A stretch of DNA of 64,000 nt from Thermus oshimai DSM 12092 (GTDB taxonomy: Bacteria > Deinococcota > Deinococci > Deinococcales > Thermaceae), in the NCBI RefSeq assembly GCF_000373145.1, contig NZ_KB890614.1:220043-284042 (forward strand), written 5' to 3'. The notes under the pieces were generated by a model. That model ran no database searches, was not told the origin of the DNA, and was given only the letters and a program-made list of their open reading frames with translations. A program made the translations under genes and the position numbers. Below, piece after piece: positions 49,243 through 61,654 of the stretch. The number at the start of each line of letters is the position of its first letter. Position 1 is the first letter of the stretch.

Positions 49243-51534
49243 ATGATCAAAAAGGTTGGCGTGGTGGGCGCGGGGACCATGGGAAGCGGGATCGCCGCCC
49301 TGGTGGCCAGCGCCGGCATCCCCGTGGTCCTTCTGGACATCCCGGGGAAGGAAGACCGGAACGAGTACGCCAAAAGGGGCCTGGAAAGGGCCCTCAAGGC
49401 CAGGCCCGCGGCCTTCATGGACAAGGACCTGGCCCGCTACGTGGAGATCGGCAACACCGAGGACCACCTGGACAAGCTCAAGGACTGCGACTGGGTGGTG
49501 GAGGCCATCATTGAGAAGCCCGAGCCCAAGCAGGCCCTCTACGCCCGCCTCGAGGCCCTCCTGAAGCCCACGGCCATCGTGACCTCCAACACCAGCGGCA
49601 TCCCCATGAGGATCCTCCTGGGGGGCCGCTCCGAGGGCTTCCGGCGCCGTTTCCTCGGCACCCACTTCTTCAACCCCCCCCGCTACCTCCACCTCCTGGA
49701 GCTCATCCCCACCCCGGAGACCGACCCCGAGGTCCTAAGGGAGATCCGCCGCTTCGGGGAGCGCATCCTGGGGAAGGGCACCGTCTTGGCCAAGGACGTC
49801 CCCGGCTTCATCGCCAACCGCCTGGGGGTCTACGGCATGGTCCAGGCGGTGCGCCTCATGGAGAAGCACGGCCTCACCATTGACGAGGTGGACGCCCTCA
49901 CCGGCCCCCTCCTGGGCCGCCCCGGCTCGGCCACCTTCCGCACCGCGGACCTCACGGGCCTGGACGTGCTCAAGCTGGTCACGGAGGAGCTGGCCCACGC
50001 CACCGGGGAGGACTTCGCCCTGCCCCCTTGGGTCCTCCGCCTGGTGGAGGAGGGGCGGCTTGGGGAGAAGGCGGGGGCGGGGTTCTACAAGCGGGTGAAC
50101 GGGGAGATCCTCACCCTGGACTACCACACCCTGGAGTACGTCCCCCGCGCCAAGCCGAACCTCCCCGAGCTTGGTGCCCTAAAGGACCGGCCCCTAGAGG
50201 AGCGCCTCCAAGGGGCCTTGGACCTTCCCGGCAAGTACGGGGCCTTCCTAAGGGAGCTTTTCGCCCGCACCGCCCACTACACCCTCCTGAAGGCCGAGGA
50301 GATCGCCTACGACCTGGTTTCCGTGGACCAGGCCCTGGAGTGGGGCTTCGGCTGGGAGATGGGGCCCTTCAAGAACATGGACGCGGTGGGCCACGGGCGG
50401 CTTAAGGCCCTCCTTGCGGAGCACGGGCTTTCCGAGCCCCCCCTCCTGGCTAAGGCCCAGGGGGCCTTCTACAAGGACGGGACCTACCTGGGCTTTGACG
50501 GGGCCTACCACCCCCTGCCCAAGCGGGAAGGGGTCCTCTCCCTGAAGGCCCTAAAGGCGGAGGGGAAGGTCCTTTTGGAGAGCAAGGAGGCGGCCCTTCT
50601 GGACCTGGGGGACGGGGTGGCCCTCCTGGAGTTCCGCACCAAGATGAACGCCATCGGGGAGGGGGTCATCCGCATGCTCCAGAAGAGCCTGGAGTTCGTG
50701 GAGGAGAAGGGGTATGTGGGCCTGGTCATCGGCAACGAGGACCCGCGGGCCTTCTCCGCCGGGGCCAACCTGGCCCTCATCCTTTCCCTGGCCCAGGAGG
50801 GGGACTGGGACGAGCTCGCCCTAGCGGTGCGCCAGTTCCAGAAGGCCTCCATGTCCCTGCGCTACAGCCCCTTCCCGGTGGTGGTGGCCCCCTTCGGCCT
50901 CACCCTGGGGGGCGGGGCGGAGTTCACCCTGCACGCGGACGCCGTCCAGGCCCACGCGGAGCTGTACATGGGCCTGGTGGAGGCGGGGGTGGGGCTTCTG
51001 CCCGCGGGGGGCGGGACCAAGGAGATGCTCCTCCGCTTCACCCAGGAGCTTGCCCCCTACGAGGAGGCCGACCCCTTTGAGGGGGTGAAGCGGGCCTTCA
51101 ACCTCATCGCCCTAGCCCGCACCTCGGAAAGCGCCCTCGAGGCCCGGAAGATGGGCTTCCTGCGCGACCGGGACCGCATCAGCATGAACCGGGACTTCCT
51201 CCTCCAAGACGCCAAGCGCCGGGTGCTGGAGCTGGCCCCCGACTACCGCCCGCCCCTCCCGCCCCGGATCCAGGTCCTGGGAAGCGAGGCTTTAGGGAAC
51301 CTGCGCTACGCGGTCTGGGCCTTCCGGGAGGCGGGGGAGATCTCGGACCACGACCTGCGCATCGGCCTGGAGATCGCCTACGTCCTCTCCGGCGGGGAGG
51401 GTCCCAGGCGGGAGGTGTCCGAGTGGGACCTTTTGGACCTGGAGCGGGAGGCCTTCTTGAAGCTCCTGGGCACCCGCAAGACCCAGGAGCGCATCGCCTA
51501 CACCCTTAAGACGGGCAAGCCCCTTAGGAACTAG
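49243..51534 (+). CDS. fadB: 3-hydroxyacyl-CoA dehydrogenase / enoyl-CoA hydratase
   Basis: 763 residues. The NAD domain comes first: [20 protein letters not shown] at residues 3-22, then [13 protein letters not shown] and [20 protein letters not shown] near 143-162 with the catalytic histidine, and [12 protein letters not shown] near 188. The hydratase/isomerase half starts about 450 with [38 protein letters not shown] near 500 and [20 protein letters not shown] (oxyanion and catalytic region) near 549. The dehydrogenase-first order is opposite to E. coli FadB. Beta-oxidation. Confidence 0.92.
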   Translation: MIKKVGVVGAGTMGSGIAALVASAGIPVVLLDIPGKEDRNEYAKRGLERALKARPAAFMDKDLARYVEIGNTEDHLDKLKDCDWVVEAIIEKPEPKQALYARLEALLKPTAIVTSNTSGIPMRILLGGRSEGFRRRFLGTHFFNPPRYLHLLELIPTPETDPEVLREIRRFGERILGKGTVLAKDVPGFIANRLGVYGMVQAVRLMEKHGLTIDEVDALTGPLLGRPGSATFRTADLTGLDVLKLVTEELAHATGEDFALPPWVLRLVEEGRLGEKAGAGFYKRVNGEILTLDYHTLEYVPRAKPNLPELGALKDRPLEERLQGALDLPGKYGAFLRELFARTAHYTLLKAEEIAYDLVSVDQALEWGFGWEMGPFKNMDAVGHGRLKALLAEHGLSEPPLLAKAQGAFYKDGTYLGFDGAYHPLPKREGVLSLKALKAEGKVLLESKEAALLDLGDGVALLEFRTKMNAIGEGVIRMLQKSLEFVEEKGYVGLVIGNEDPRAFSAGANLALILSLAQEGDWDELALAVRQFQKASMSLRYSPFPVVVAPFGLTLGGGAEFTLHADAVQAHAELYMGLVEAGVGLLPAGGGTKEMLLRFTQELAPYEEADPFEGVKRAFNLIALARTSESALEARKMGFLRDRDRISMNRDFLLQDAKRRVLELAPDYRPPLPPRIQVLGSEALGNLRYAVWAFREAGEISDHDLRIGLEIAYVLSGGEGPRREVSEWDLLDLEREAFLKLLGTRKTQERIAYTLKTGKPLRN

Positions 51535-51544
51535 AGGTGGAGCC

Positions 51545-52738
51545 ATGCAGGAAGCCGTGATCGTCAGCGCAGTGCGGAGCCCCGTGGCCCGGGGCAAGAA
51601 GGACGGGGCCCTGGCCACCCTCCACCCGGTGGACCTCTCGGCCCAGGTGATGCGGGCCGCGGTGGAGCGGGTGGGTTTGGACCCTAAAGAGCTGGAGGAC
51701 GTCCTCTGGGGGTGCGCCATGCCCGAGGCGGCCCAGGGGCTCAACATCGCCCGGCTGGCCCTCCTCCGCGCGGGCTTCCCCGTGGAGGTGGCGGGGGCCA
51801 CCATCAACCGCTTCTGCTCCAGCGGCCTCCAGACCGTGGCCATGGCCGCCCAGGCGGTGATGACCGGGATGGCGGAGGCCGTCTTGGCGGGCGGGGTGGA
51901 GATGATGAGCCAGGTGCCCATGTCCGGCTACCACACCCGCCTCCACCCCGACCTCACCCCCACGGAGTGGAGCCCGGAGACCTACTCCACCTACATCGGC
52001 ATGGGCTTCACCGCGGAAAGGGTGGCGGAGCGCTTCGGCATCAGCCGCGAGGACCAGGACCGGTGGGCCCTTAGGAGCCACCAACGGGCGGCCCAGGCCT
52101 GGGCGGAGGGGCGTTTTACCGAGGTGGTCCCTATCCGCGTCCCCAAGGTGCGCTACCAGGGGACCAAGAAGGTGATGGAGGAGGTCCTCTTTGAGCGGGA
52201 CGAGACCGTGCGCCCCGAGACCAGCCTCGAGGCCCTCTCCAAGCTCAAGCCCGCCTTCAAGAAGGGGGGCACGGTGACCGCGGGGAACGCCAGCCCCTAC
52301 TCCGACGGGGCGGCGGCGGTTTTGGTCATGAGCCGGGCCAAGGCGGAGGCCCTGGGGCTTAAGCCCCTGGCCCGCTTTGTGAGCTTCGCCGTGGCCGGGG
52401 TGGAGCCCGACGTGATGGGCATCGGCCCGGTGAAGGCGGTGCCCAAGGCCCTGGCCCGGGCCGGGCTCACCCTGGACCAGATCGGCCTCATTGAGTTCAA
52501 CGAGGCTTTCGCCGCCCAGGTCCTGGCGGTGATGCGCGCCCTGGGGATGCCCGAGGAGAAGACCAACGTGAACGGCGGGGCCATCGCCCTGGGCCACCCC
52601 TTGGGGGCCACGGGGGCCAAGCTCACCGCCCAGCTCATCGCCGAGCTCTCCCGCCGGGGCGGGGGCTACGGCCTGGTGACCATGTGCATCGGCGGCGGCA
52701 TGGGGGCCGCGGGGGTCTTTGAGGTGTACCCGGCCTAG
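51545..52738 (+). CDS. fadA: Acetyl-CoA acyltransferase (thiolase)
   Basis: 397 residues. Thiolase with nucleophile cysteine in [20 protein letters not shown] near residue 85-104, [15 protein letters not shown] near 118, [20 protein letters not shown] near 319-338, [20 protein letters not shown] near 346-365 with the catalytic histidine, and the second cysteine in [12 protein letters not shown] near 380. It cleaves 3-ketoacyl-CoA with CoA. Ribosome site GAGGTGG lies before the ATG. Second gene of the fad operon, 10 bases after fadB. Confidence 0.94.
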   Translation: MQEAVIVSAVRSPVARGKKDGALATLHPVDLSAQVMRAAVERVGLDPKELEDVLWGCAMPEAAQGLNIARLALLRAGFPVEVAGATINRFCSSGLQTVAMAAQAVMTGMAEAVLAGGVEMMSQVPMSGYHTRLHPDLTPTEWSPETYSTYIGMGFTAERVAERFGISREDQDRWALRSHQRAAQAWAEGRFTEVVPIRVPKVRYQGTKKVMEEVLFERDETVRPETSLEALSKLKPAFKKGGTVTAGNASPYSDGAAAVLVMSRAKAEALGLKPLARFVSFAVAGVEPDVMGIGPVKAVPKALARAGLTLDQIGLIEFNEAFAAQVLAVMRALGMPEEKTNVNGGAIALGHPLGATGAKLTAQLIAELSRRGGGYGLVTMCIGGGMGAAGVFEVYPA

Positions 52739-52749
52739 GAGGGAGTGCC

Positions 52750-54483
52750 ATGACCGAGGAGAAGAAGCTTTGGAAGAAAGGCGGCGGCTGGCTTCTGGAG
52801 GCTCCCGAGGGGATCTACACCCCGGAGGACTTTGACGAGAGCGTCAAGGAGATCGCCCGCACCACCCGCACCTTCGTGGAGCGGGAGGTCCTCCCCCTTC
52901 TGGAGCGCATGGAGCACGGGGAGCTGGAGCTCAACGTCCCCCTCATGAAAAAGGCGGGGGAGCTCGGGCTTCTCGCCATTGACGTCCCCGAGGAGTACGG
53001 GGGGCTGGACCTGCCCAAGGTCATCTCCACCGTGGTGGCCGAGGAGCTTTCCGGGAGCGGGGGCTTTTCCGTCACCTACGGGGCCCACACCTCCATCGGC
53101 ACCCTGCCCCTGGTCTACTTCGGCACGGAGGAGCAGAAGCGGAAGTACCTCCCCAAGCTGGCCAGCGGGGAGTGGATCGCCGCCTACTGCCTCACCGAGC
53201 CCGGCTCCGGCTCCGACGCCCTGGCGGCCAAGACCCGGGCCACCTTGAGCGAGGACGGCCGCCACTACATCCTGAACGGGGTCAAGCAGTGGATCTCCAA
53301 CGCGGGCTTCGCCCAGCTCTTCACCGTCTTCGCCAAGGTGGACGGGGAGCACTTCACCGCCTTCTTGGTGGAGCGGGACACCCCCGGGCTTTCCTTCGGC
53401 CCCGAGGAGAAGAAGATGGGCATCAAGGCCTCCTCCACCCGCCAGGTGATCCTGGAGGACGTGAAGGTCCCGGTGGAGAACGTCCTGGGGGAGATCGGCA
53501 AGGGGCACAAGATCGCCTTCAACGTCCTCAACGTGGGCCGGTACAAGCTGGGGGCGGGGGCCGTGGGCGGGTCCAAGCGGGCTTTGGAGCTCTCCGCCGC
53601 CTACGCCAAGGCCCGGCAGCAGTTCGGGCGGCCCATCGGGCGGTTCGGTCTCATCCAGGAGAAGCTGGGGGAGATGGCCAGCCGCATCTACGCCGCGGAG
53701 AGCGCGGTCTACCGCACCGTGGGCCTCATTGACGAGGCCCTTTTGGGGAAGAAGGGCGCGGAAGCGGTAATGGCGGGCATTGAGGAGTACGCGGTGGAGG
53801 CCTCCATCATCAAGGTCCTGGGCTCGGAGGTCCTGGACTACGTGGTGGACGAGGGGGTGCAGATCCACGGGGGCTACGGCTACTCCCAGGAGTACCCCAT
53901 TGAGCGGGCCTACCGCGACGCCCGCATCAACCGCATCTTTGAGGGGACCAACGAGATCAACCGCCTCCTCATCCCGGGCATGCTCATCCGGCGGGCCCTG
54001 AAGGGCCAGCTTCCCCTCGTGCAGGCGGCCACGCGCCTGCAGAAGGAGATCCTGGAGCCCAGCTTTGAGGAGCCCGAGGACCGGGAGGCGGCCTACATCG
54101 CCGGGCTTAAGAAGCTGGCCCTCATGGTGGCGGGCCTGGCCCTGCAGAAGTACGGCCAGGGGGTGGAGGAGGAGCAGGAGGTCCTGGCGGCGGTGGCGGA
54201 CATCCTCATCGATGCCTACGCCGCGGAAAGCGCCCTCCTCCGGGCCCGCAGGCTTCAGGGCGTGGCCCAGGACATGGCCCAGATCTACCTCCTCCAGGCC
54301 GTGGACCGGGCCCAGGCCCGGGCCCTTTCCGTCCTGCCCCGCCTGGTGGAGGGGGACGAGGCCCGGGTGGTCTACTCCGCCGCCCGCCGCTTCACCAAGC
54401 GGGACTACGTGGACCTGGTGGCCCTGAGGCGGCGGGTGGCCGAGGCGGTCCTCGAGGCCGAGGGCTACCCCATCCCCCGCTAA
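52750..54483 (+). CDS. Acyl-CoA dehydrogenase
   Basis: 577 residues. The first 380 are a typical acyl-CoA dehydrogenase: LLAIDVPEEYGGLDLPKVIS near 76-95, YCLTEPGSGSDALAAKTRAT near 145-164 (FAD signature), WISNAGFAQLFTVFAKV near 182, RQQFGRPIGRFGLIQEKLGE near 291-310, and YAVEASIIKVLGSEVLDYVV near 345, with IHGGYGYSQEYPIERAYRDA and the EGTNEINR segment near 398. The catalytic base is probably the glutamate of FEGTNEI. Residues 420-577 are an extra helical C-terminal domain as in long acyl-CoA dehydrogenases. Third fad gene, 11 bases after the thiolase. Confidence 0.92.
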   Translation: MTEEKKLWKKGGGWLLEAPEGIYTPEDFDESVKEIARTTRTFVEREVLPLLERMEHGELELNVPLMKKAGELGLLAIDVPEEYGGLDLPKVISTVVAEELSGSGGFSVTYGAHTSIGTLPLVYFGTEEQKRKYLPKLASGEWIAAYCLTEPGSGSDALAAKTRATLSEDGRHYILNGVKQWISNAGFAQLFTVFAKVDGEHFTAFLVERDTPGLSFGPEEKKMGIKASSTRQVILEDVKVPVENVLGEIGKGHKIAFNVLNVGRYKLGAGAVGGSKRALELSAAYAKARQQFGRPIGRFGLIQEKLGEMASRIYAAESAVYRTVGLIDEALLGKKGAEAVMAGIEEYAVEASIIKVLGSEVLDYVVDEGVQIHGGYGYSQEYPIERAYRDARINRIFEGTNEINRLLIPGMLIRRALKGQLPLVQAATRLQKEILEPSFEEPEDREAAYIAGLKKLALMVAGLALQKYGQGVEEEQEVLAAVADILIDAYAAESALLRARRLQGVAQDMAQIYLLQAVDRAQARALSVLPRLVEGDEARVVYSAARRFTKRDYVDLVALRRRVAEAVLEAEGYPIPR

Positions 54484-54498
54484 GCCCTAAGCGCCTTT

Positions 54499-54533
54499 CC
54501 CCCCGCAAAGGACCCTTTGCGGGGGGCCTTTAT
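54499..54533. terminator. Bidirectional terminator between the fad operon and cysS
   Basis: A 12-bp perfect stem CCCCCCGCAAAG / CTTTGCGGGGGG with loop GACC, followed on the plus strand by CCTTTATT. It sits between two converging genes and can serve both. Confidence 0.82.
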
Positions 54534-55969
54534 TCCAGCCGCCACTTGGGGCCCTCCTTGGTGTCCTCCACGATGACCCCAAGGGCCTTAAGCCTTTCCC
54601 TGATCAGGTCCGCCTTGGCGAAGTCCCGGGCCCGCCGGGCCTCCTCCCTGAGCTCCAGGAGGAGGGCCATGAGGCCTTGGAGGAGGGGCCCGGAAACCTT
54701 TTCCTCCAGGACCCGTTCCGGGAAGAGGCCGAGGATGCCTTCCCCTAGGGTGTGGAAGACCCTTTCTGCCCGCTCCAGGCTCTCCCTTCCCGCCTCGGGA
54801 AGGAGGCGGTTTAGCTCCGGAAGGAAGGTGAAGAAGGCGGCCAGGGCCTCGGGGGTGGAGAGGTCGTCCTCTATGGCCTCCAGGAAGGCCTTCTCCAGGG
54901 CGTCCAGGGCCCTTTCCAGCTCCGGGGTGGTGCCGGAAGGGGCCTGGGCCTTCCTGGCCCGCACCTCCCGGTAGGCCTGGAGGAGGCGGGCGTAGCCCCG
55001 TTCGGCGGCCTCGAGGCCCTGGAAGGTAAAGTCCATGGGGCTCCGGTAGTGGGTCTGGAGGAGGTAGAAGCGGAGGGCCATGGGCTCGTGGGCCTTTAGG
55101 AGGTCGTGGAGGAGGACGAGATTCCCCGTGCTCTTGGCCATCTTTTCCCCTTCCAGGAGCACGTGGTTGTGGTGCATCCAGTGCCGGGCGAAGCGGTAGC
55201 CCGCGGCCTCCGCCTGGGCGATCTCGCACTCGTGGTGGGGGAACTGGAGGTCTATGCCCCCCGCGTGCAGGTCAAACCCCTCCCCCAGGTACTTCAGGCT
55301 CATGGCCGTGCACTCAATGTGCCAGCCGGGGTACCCCTCCCCCCAGGGGCTTTTCCAGCGCATGAGGTGGCCCGGCTCCGCCGCCTTCCAGAGGGCGAAG
55401 TCCAGGGGGTCTTCCTTCTCCTCCCGCACCTCCACCCGGGCCCCCGCGCGGAGCTCCTCCAGCCTTTTCCCCGAAAGCTTCCCGTACTCGGGGAAGGCCC
55501 GCACCCGGAAGTACACGCTTCCCCCCCGCACGTAGGCGAAGCCCCGCTCCAGAAGGCGCTGGGTGAGTTCCAGCTGCTCGGGGATGTGCCCCGAGGCCCT
55601 AGGGGCGATGGAGGGCCTCAGGACGTTTAGGGTCTGCATGGCGTCAAAGTAGCTCCAGGTGTACTTCTCGGCCACCTCCATGGGCTCGAGCTGCTCCAGC
55701 TTGGCCCGCTTTTGGATCTTGTCCTCCCCCTGGTCGGCGTCGTCCGTGAGGTGGCCCACGTCGGTGATGTTGGAAACGAAGCGCACCCTGTACCCCTGGT
55801 GGAGGAAGTAGCGCCTCAGCACGTCGTAGACGATGGGCCCCCGGGCGTGGCCCAGGTGGGGGTCGGCGTAGACCGTGGGTCCGCACACGTAGATGCCCAC
55901 GTGCCCCTTCACCGCGGGCTCAAAGGGGACCTTCTTCCGCTGGAGGGTGTCGTAGAGGACAAGGCCCAT
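54530..55969 (-). CDS. cysS: Cysteinyl-tRNA synthetase
   Basis: 479 residues from the ATG at 55969; the open frame extends upstream but this ATG is preceded by TATAAT and starts [17 protein letters not shown], the normal N-terminus. Class I synthetase: zinc cysteine and HIGH-like motif in [20 protein letters not shown] near residues 26-45, [15 protein letters not shown] near 204, [20 protein letters not shown] near 228-247, and KMAKSTGN near 264-271 in place of KMSKS. The C-terminal domain binds the anticodon. It charges tRNA(Cys). Confidence 0.95.
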   Translation of the reverse strand: MGLVLYDTLQRKKVPFEPAVKGHVGIYVCGPTVYADPHLGHARGPIVYDVLRRYFLHQGYRVRFVSNITDVGHLTDDADQGEDKIQKRAKLEQLEPMEVAEKYTWSYFDAMQTLNVLRPSIAPRASGHIPEQLELTQRLLERGFAYVRGGSVYFRVRAFPEYGKLSGKRLEELRAGARVEVREEKEDPLDFALWKAAEPGHLMRWKSPWGEGYPGWHIECTAMSLKYLGEGFDLHAGGIDLQFPHHECEIAQAEAAGYRFARHWMHHNHVLLEGEKMAKSTGNLVLLHDLLKAHEPMALRFYLLQTHYRSPMDFTFQGLEAAERGYARLLQAYREVRARKAQAPSGTTPELERALDALEKAFLEAIEDDLSTPEALAAFFTFLPELNRLLPEAGRESLERAERVFHTLGEGILGLFPERVLEEKVSGPLLQGLMALLLELREEARRARDFAKADLIRERLKALGVIVEDTKEGPKWRLE

Positions 55970-55975
55970 AGGGCG

Positions 55976-55998
55976 ATTATAGGGGTTCGTGCCATAAT
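55976..55998. promoter_or_regulatory. Divergent leaderless promoters of cysS and hslO
   Basis: Minus strand: TATAAT (55981-55976), a perfect consensus, 6 bases before the cysS ATG. Plus strand: CATAAT (55993-55998), 8 bases before the hslO ATG at 56007. No convincing -35 for either. The whole gap between starts is 37 bases. Confidence 0.6.
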
Positions 55999-56006
55999 GG
56001 CGGGGT

Positions 56007-57032
56007 ATGGGACGGATCCTTCGGGCCCTGGCGGGGGAGGGGAACCTCCGGGTGGTGGCCGCGGACACGGGGGACGTGGTGGAGGAGGCCCGCCTCCGCC
56101 ACGGCCTTTCCCCCACGGCCACCGCCGCCTTGGGCCGGGCCATGACCGGGGCGCTCCTCCTGGCCCAGCTCCTTCTCAAGACCCCCAAGGAGCGCCTCAC
56201 CCTGCGCCTCGAGGGAGATGGCCCCTTAGGGGGCGTGGTGGTCGAGGCGGACCCCATGGGGGGGGTGAGGGGGTATGTGAAGAACCCCAAGGCGGAGGTC
56301 CCCTTGCGGGAGGACGGCAAGCTCAACGTGGGGGCCGCGGTGGGGCGGGGCTTTTTAAGGGTGGACCGGGCCCTGCCCAACGGGGAGATCTACACCAGCA
56401 CCGTGCCCCTGGTCTCGGGGGAGATCGCCGAGGACCTGGCCCACTACCTCTGGCAGTCGGAGCAGATCCCCTCCGCCCTCCTCCTGGGGGTGCGGGTGAA
56501 GGGGGAAGGGGAGGTGGAGGCCGCGGGGGGCATCGCCGTCCAGGTCCTCCCCGGGGCCTCGGAGGAGGTCCTGGGCCGCCTCGAGGCCAACCTAAAGGAC
56601 TTCGGCCCCCTCACGGAGCGCCTCCGCAAGGAGGGCCTGGAGGGGGCGTTGGCGGCCCTTTTCCAGGGCCTGGGCCTGGAGCGCACGGACCTCCGCGCCC
56701 TGGGCTATGCGGAAAACGAGATCCCCGCCCGCTTCCGCTGCCGCTGCAACCGGGAGAAGGCCCTGGAGGCCCTGGTCTTCTTCACCCCCGAGGAGCGGGA
56801 GGACATGATCGTAAAAGACGGCGGGGCGGAGGTGATCTGCCACTGGTGCGGGGCGGCCTACCGCTTCAGCCCCGAGGAGATCCGCTCCCTGGTGGCCGAG
56901 GTGCGCTGCCCGGACTGCGGGGCCCTGTGGCTCTACCCCAAGGCGGACGGCACCCTGTTCCGCATAGAGGGGGACACCTGCCGGTGCGGCCGGAGGGTGG
57001 AGCTGCCCGGGGAGAGGCGGGCGGAGGCGTAG
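56007..57032 (+). CDS. hslO: Hsp33-family redox chaperone with an added cysteine module
   Basis: 341 residues; ordinary Hsp33 is about 290. Hsp33 is a holdase switched on by oxidation and unfolding. The core has SPTATAALGRAMTGALLLAQ near residue 35-54, DPMGGVRGYVKNP and GEIYTSTVPLVSGEIAEDLA near 128-147. The redox-switch zinc site is CRC at 245-247 and CHWC at 278-281, the normal CxC...CxxC pattern. Beyond it lies an extra segment with CPDC at 301-304 and CRC at 325-327, possibly a second zinc site. Leaderless-type start; the usp gene follows. Confidence 0.9.
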   Translation: MGRILRALAGEGNLRVVAADTGDVVEEARLRHGLSPTATAALGRAMTGALLLAQLLLKTPKERLTLRLEGDGPLGGVVVEADPMGGVRGYVKNPKAEVPLREDGKLNVGAAVGRGFLRVDRALPNGEIYTSTVPLVSGEIAEDLAHYLWQSEQIPSALLLGVRVKGEGEVEAAGGIAVQVLPGASEEVLGRLEANLKDFGPLTERLRKEGLEGALAALFQGLGLERTDLRALGYAENEIPARFRCRCNREKALEALVFFTPEEREDMIVKDGGAEVICHWCGAAYRFSPEEIRSLVAEVRCPDCGALWLYPKADGTLFRIEGDTCRCGRRVELPGERRAEA

Positions 57033-57035
57033 ACT
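57030..57035 (+). promoter_or_regulatory. -10 element of a leaderless promoter for the usp gene, overlapping the hslO stop
   Basis: TAGACT: its first three bases are the hslO TAG stop codon. It lies 6 bases before the ATG at 57042. Confidence 0.55.
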
Positions 57036-57041
57036 AGGGGC

Positions 57042-57443
57042 ATGTTCAAGACCATCCTCCTGGCCTACGACGGCTCGGAGCACGCCAAGCGGGCGGCCCA
57101 GGTGGCCAAGGCGGAAGGGGAGGCCCATGGGGCCCGGCTCCTTGTGGTGCACGTCTACGAGCCCGTGCCCGACTACCTGGGGGAGCCCTTCTTTGAGGAG
57201 GCCCTGAAGCGGCGCCTGGAGCGGGCGGAGGCGGTGCTAAAGGAGGGGCTTGCCCTGGTGGGCCTTCCCCCGGAGAACGGCCTTCTTCTAGAAGGGGAGC
57301 CCGCGGGGGCCATCCTGGAGGCGGCGCACGGGGAGAAGGCCGACCTCATCGTCATGGGCACCCGGGGCCTTGGGGCTTTGGGGGGGCTTTTCCTGGGGAG
57401 CCAGAGCCAGAAGGTGGTGGCCCAGGCCCCCTGCCCGGTGCTC

Positions 57444-57455
<12 letters not shown>
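57042..57455 (+). CDS. Universal stress protein UspA family
   Basis: 137 residues. MFKTILLAYDGSEHAKRAAQ at residues 1-20 is the classic opening; HVYEPVPDYLG follows, and the ATP-binding signature is near the end: IVMGTRGLGALGGLFLGSQS (G2xG9xGS type) then KVVAQAPCPVLLVR. Members bind ATP and respond to starvation and oxidative stress. It is next to the redox chaperone hslO, in keeping with a stress role. It converges with the SDR at 57444, overlapping it by 12 bases. Confidence 0.9.
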
Positions 57456-59878
<2,423 letters not shown>

Positions 59879-59889
<11 letters not shown>

Positions 59890-60202
59890 AGATTTCTTGA
59901 AGGTGTTCCTCTATGCGGGCACGCACGAAGGGGTTTTGTAAGCTCTGCGTTTCCAAGAGATCCACAGGAAGGCCCAAGAGCTCCTGGAGTTCCAACATTA
60001 GGTCCAGATAGTGGCTGGCATGCTCCTCGGGGGGCATGGGTAGGAACTCCACCAGGAGGTCCAGGTCGCTGGCCTCCTGGGCTTCTCCCCGGGCGTGGGA
60101 ACCCACCAAGCAGAGCCTTTTGACCCTGTGGCGCTTTAGCAGTTCTTGCACCTCTGGGCCCCCTAGCTGGGATACGAGGTTTTCCCGTGCGTCCCTTGCC
60201 AA
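59879..60202 (-). CDS. mntA: MntA-type nucleotidyltransferase antitoxin
   Basis: 107 residues from a TTG at 60202; an in-frame TTG at 60280 would add 26 residues and cannot be excluded. The minimal nucleotidyltransferase signature GSx10DxD is complete: GSHARGEAQEASDLD, within RHRVKRLCLVGSHARG. A conserved third acidic position (VDLLE) follows near residue 80. In characterised HepT-MntA pairs, MntA adds AMP to the tyrosine of the HepT RX4HXY motif and silences its RNase. Gene order MNT then HEPN with overlap is the usual one. The region is less G+C-rich than its neighbours. Confidence 0.82.
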
Positions 60203-60352
60203 GGACTTCCCCCCTTGCTTCCAGTTTAAGCCCTCCCTAGAGGTGGCGTAGGGGTTGACTCCCAGAATACACAGTCCCAAGCTCTAGGCTTACCCACCCC
60301 TTCCGTAGGTAAAAGGTGCCCACCCTTTTCTGCCTTGATCGGGGTTAGGAAA

Positions 60353-60383
60353 ATCCCCGGCCCTTTAGGTGGGGGCCGGGGAT
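60353..60383 (-). terminator. Rho-independent terminator after aminopeptidase T
   Basis: 11-bp perfect stem ATCCCCGGCCC / GGGCCGGGGAT with a 9-base loop. On the minus strand it is followed by TTTTCC. A second, slightly bulged AAAAGGTG / CACCTTTT hairpin follows at 60311-60330 and may act in tandem. Confidence 0.75.
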
Positions 60384-60423
60384 AGACGGGCCCGAAGCCC
60401 TAAACGCCTTTGCCGTGGGACCT

Positions 60424-61650
60424 CTAGACCACCCACACCCCCTTGCGCATGAGGGGGACGCGGGTGCCGTCCTCGTAGAGCCCGTCCACGTCCACCTCCT
60501 CCGAGCCGATCATCCAGTCGATGTGGATGAGGCTCCGGTTGGCCCCCCGCTTGAGAAGCTCCTCCCCCGTGGGGTGGCCCTCGAGGTTCTCCGCGTAGGC
60601 TTGGCCGAAGGCCAGGTGGCTGGCGGCGTTCTCGTCAAAGAGGGTGTCAAAGAAGACCAGGCCCGTCTTGGCGATGGGGTTGTCCGCGGGGACCAGGGCC
60701 ACCTCGCCCAGGCGCCTGGCCCCCTCGTCCGTCTCCAGGGCCTTGAGGAGGAGCTCCGCGTTCTTCTCCGCCCCCACCTCCACCGCCACCCCGTCTTGGA
60801 AGCGGGCCCAGATGCCCTCCACTAGCTCCCCCCCGAGGGCCAGGGGGCGGCTTGCGCGCACCACCCCTTCCACCCGCGCCCGGTGGGGGGCGGTGAAGAC
60901 CTCCTCCGTGGGCAGGTTGGGGTTGCAGACCACCCCGTTCTGGGCCTCCGTGGCCCCGCCCTGCCAGAGGTGGCCCTCCGCCAGGCCCACGGTGAGGTCG
61001 GTGCCGGGGCCCCGGAAGTGGAGGGCGTGGAAGCGGCGCGCGTTCAGGTAGGCCACCTTCTCGTGGAGGCGGCGGTTGTGCTCCCGCCAGGCCGCCACGG
61101 GGTCCTCTTCCAGGACGCGGGTGGCCTGGAAGATGGCCCACCAGAGCCTCTCCACCGCCTCCTTCTCGGGAAGCTCCGGGAACACGGCCCGCGCCCAGCC
61201 CGGGTGGGCGAAGGGGACGATGCTCCAGTTGGTGGCGAACTCGGTGATGGCCTTGAGGGCGGGCTCGTAGGCCTGGGCCTGGGCCTTCTGCGCCCGGCCG
61301 ATCCGCTCGGGGTCCAGGCCCGCAAGGGCCTTGGGGTCGTTCCCGGAGACCGCAAGCCTGGCCGCCCCCTCGCGGAAGGCCCGGCCCATGCCCTCGTAGA
61401 GCCAGGCTGGGGCCCGGTCCAGGTCCTCCGGGGCCACCCGGGAAAGCCGTTCCCGGGCCAGGACGTTGTCGCTGTAGAGCACGGTGAAGAGGCTTGCCCC
61501 CGCCTCGTAGGCCTTCTTGGCCAGAAGGCGCACGAAGTCCACCGCCTCGAGGGGGGCGGTGGCGATGACCTCCTGGTGGGGTTGTAGGTTAAGCCCCACC
61601 CGGATGCCCAGTTCCGCAAGCCGCTCTAGGTTCTCCTCAAAGGTGCGCAC
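60424..61650 (-). CDS. Aminopeptidase T (family M29)
   Basis: 408 residues from the GTG at 61650, the same length as the characterised Thermus enzyme. The start is fixed by TFEENLERLAELGIRVGLNL at residues 3-22. Two-metal M29 peptidase: NLPTEEVFTAPHRARVEGVV near 246-265, ADNPIAKTGLVFFDTLFDEN near 328-347, then HLAFGQAYAENLEGHP and SLIHIDWMIGSEEVDVDGL near 378-396 hold the glutamate, histidine, tyrosine and aspartate ligands. It removes N-terminal residues from peptides in the cytoplasm. It starts 4 bases after a small membrane-protein gene. Confidence 0.94.
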   Translation of the reverse strand: MRTFEENLERLAELGIRVGLNLQPHQEVIATAPLEAVDFVRLLAKKAYEAGASLFTVLYSDNVLARERLSRVAPEDLDRAPAWLYEGMGRAFREGAARLAVSGNDPKALAGLDPERIGRAQKAQAQAYEPALKAITEFATNWSIVPFAHPGWARAVFPELPEKEAVERLWWAIFQATRVLEEDPVAAWREHNRRLHEKVAYLNARRFHALHFRGPGTDLTVGLAEGHLWQGGATEAQNGVVCNPNLPTEEVFTAPHRARVEGVVRASRPLALGGELVEGIWARFQDGVAVEVGAEKNAELLLKALETDEGARRLGEVALVPADNPIAKTGLVFFDTLFDENAASHLAFGQAYAENLEGHPTGEELLKRGANRSLIHIDWMIGSEEVDVDGLYEDGTRVPLMRKGVWVV

Positions 61651-61654
61651 GCCC

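Noticed and set aside
55970-56380. Upstream extension of cysS by 137 codons
   Set aside because: It is antisense to hslO, has no family similarity, and the ATG at 55969 gives the normal synthetase N-terminus with a TATAAT box 6 bases before it.
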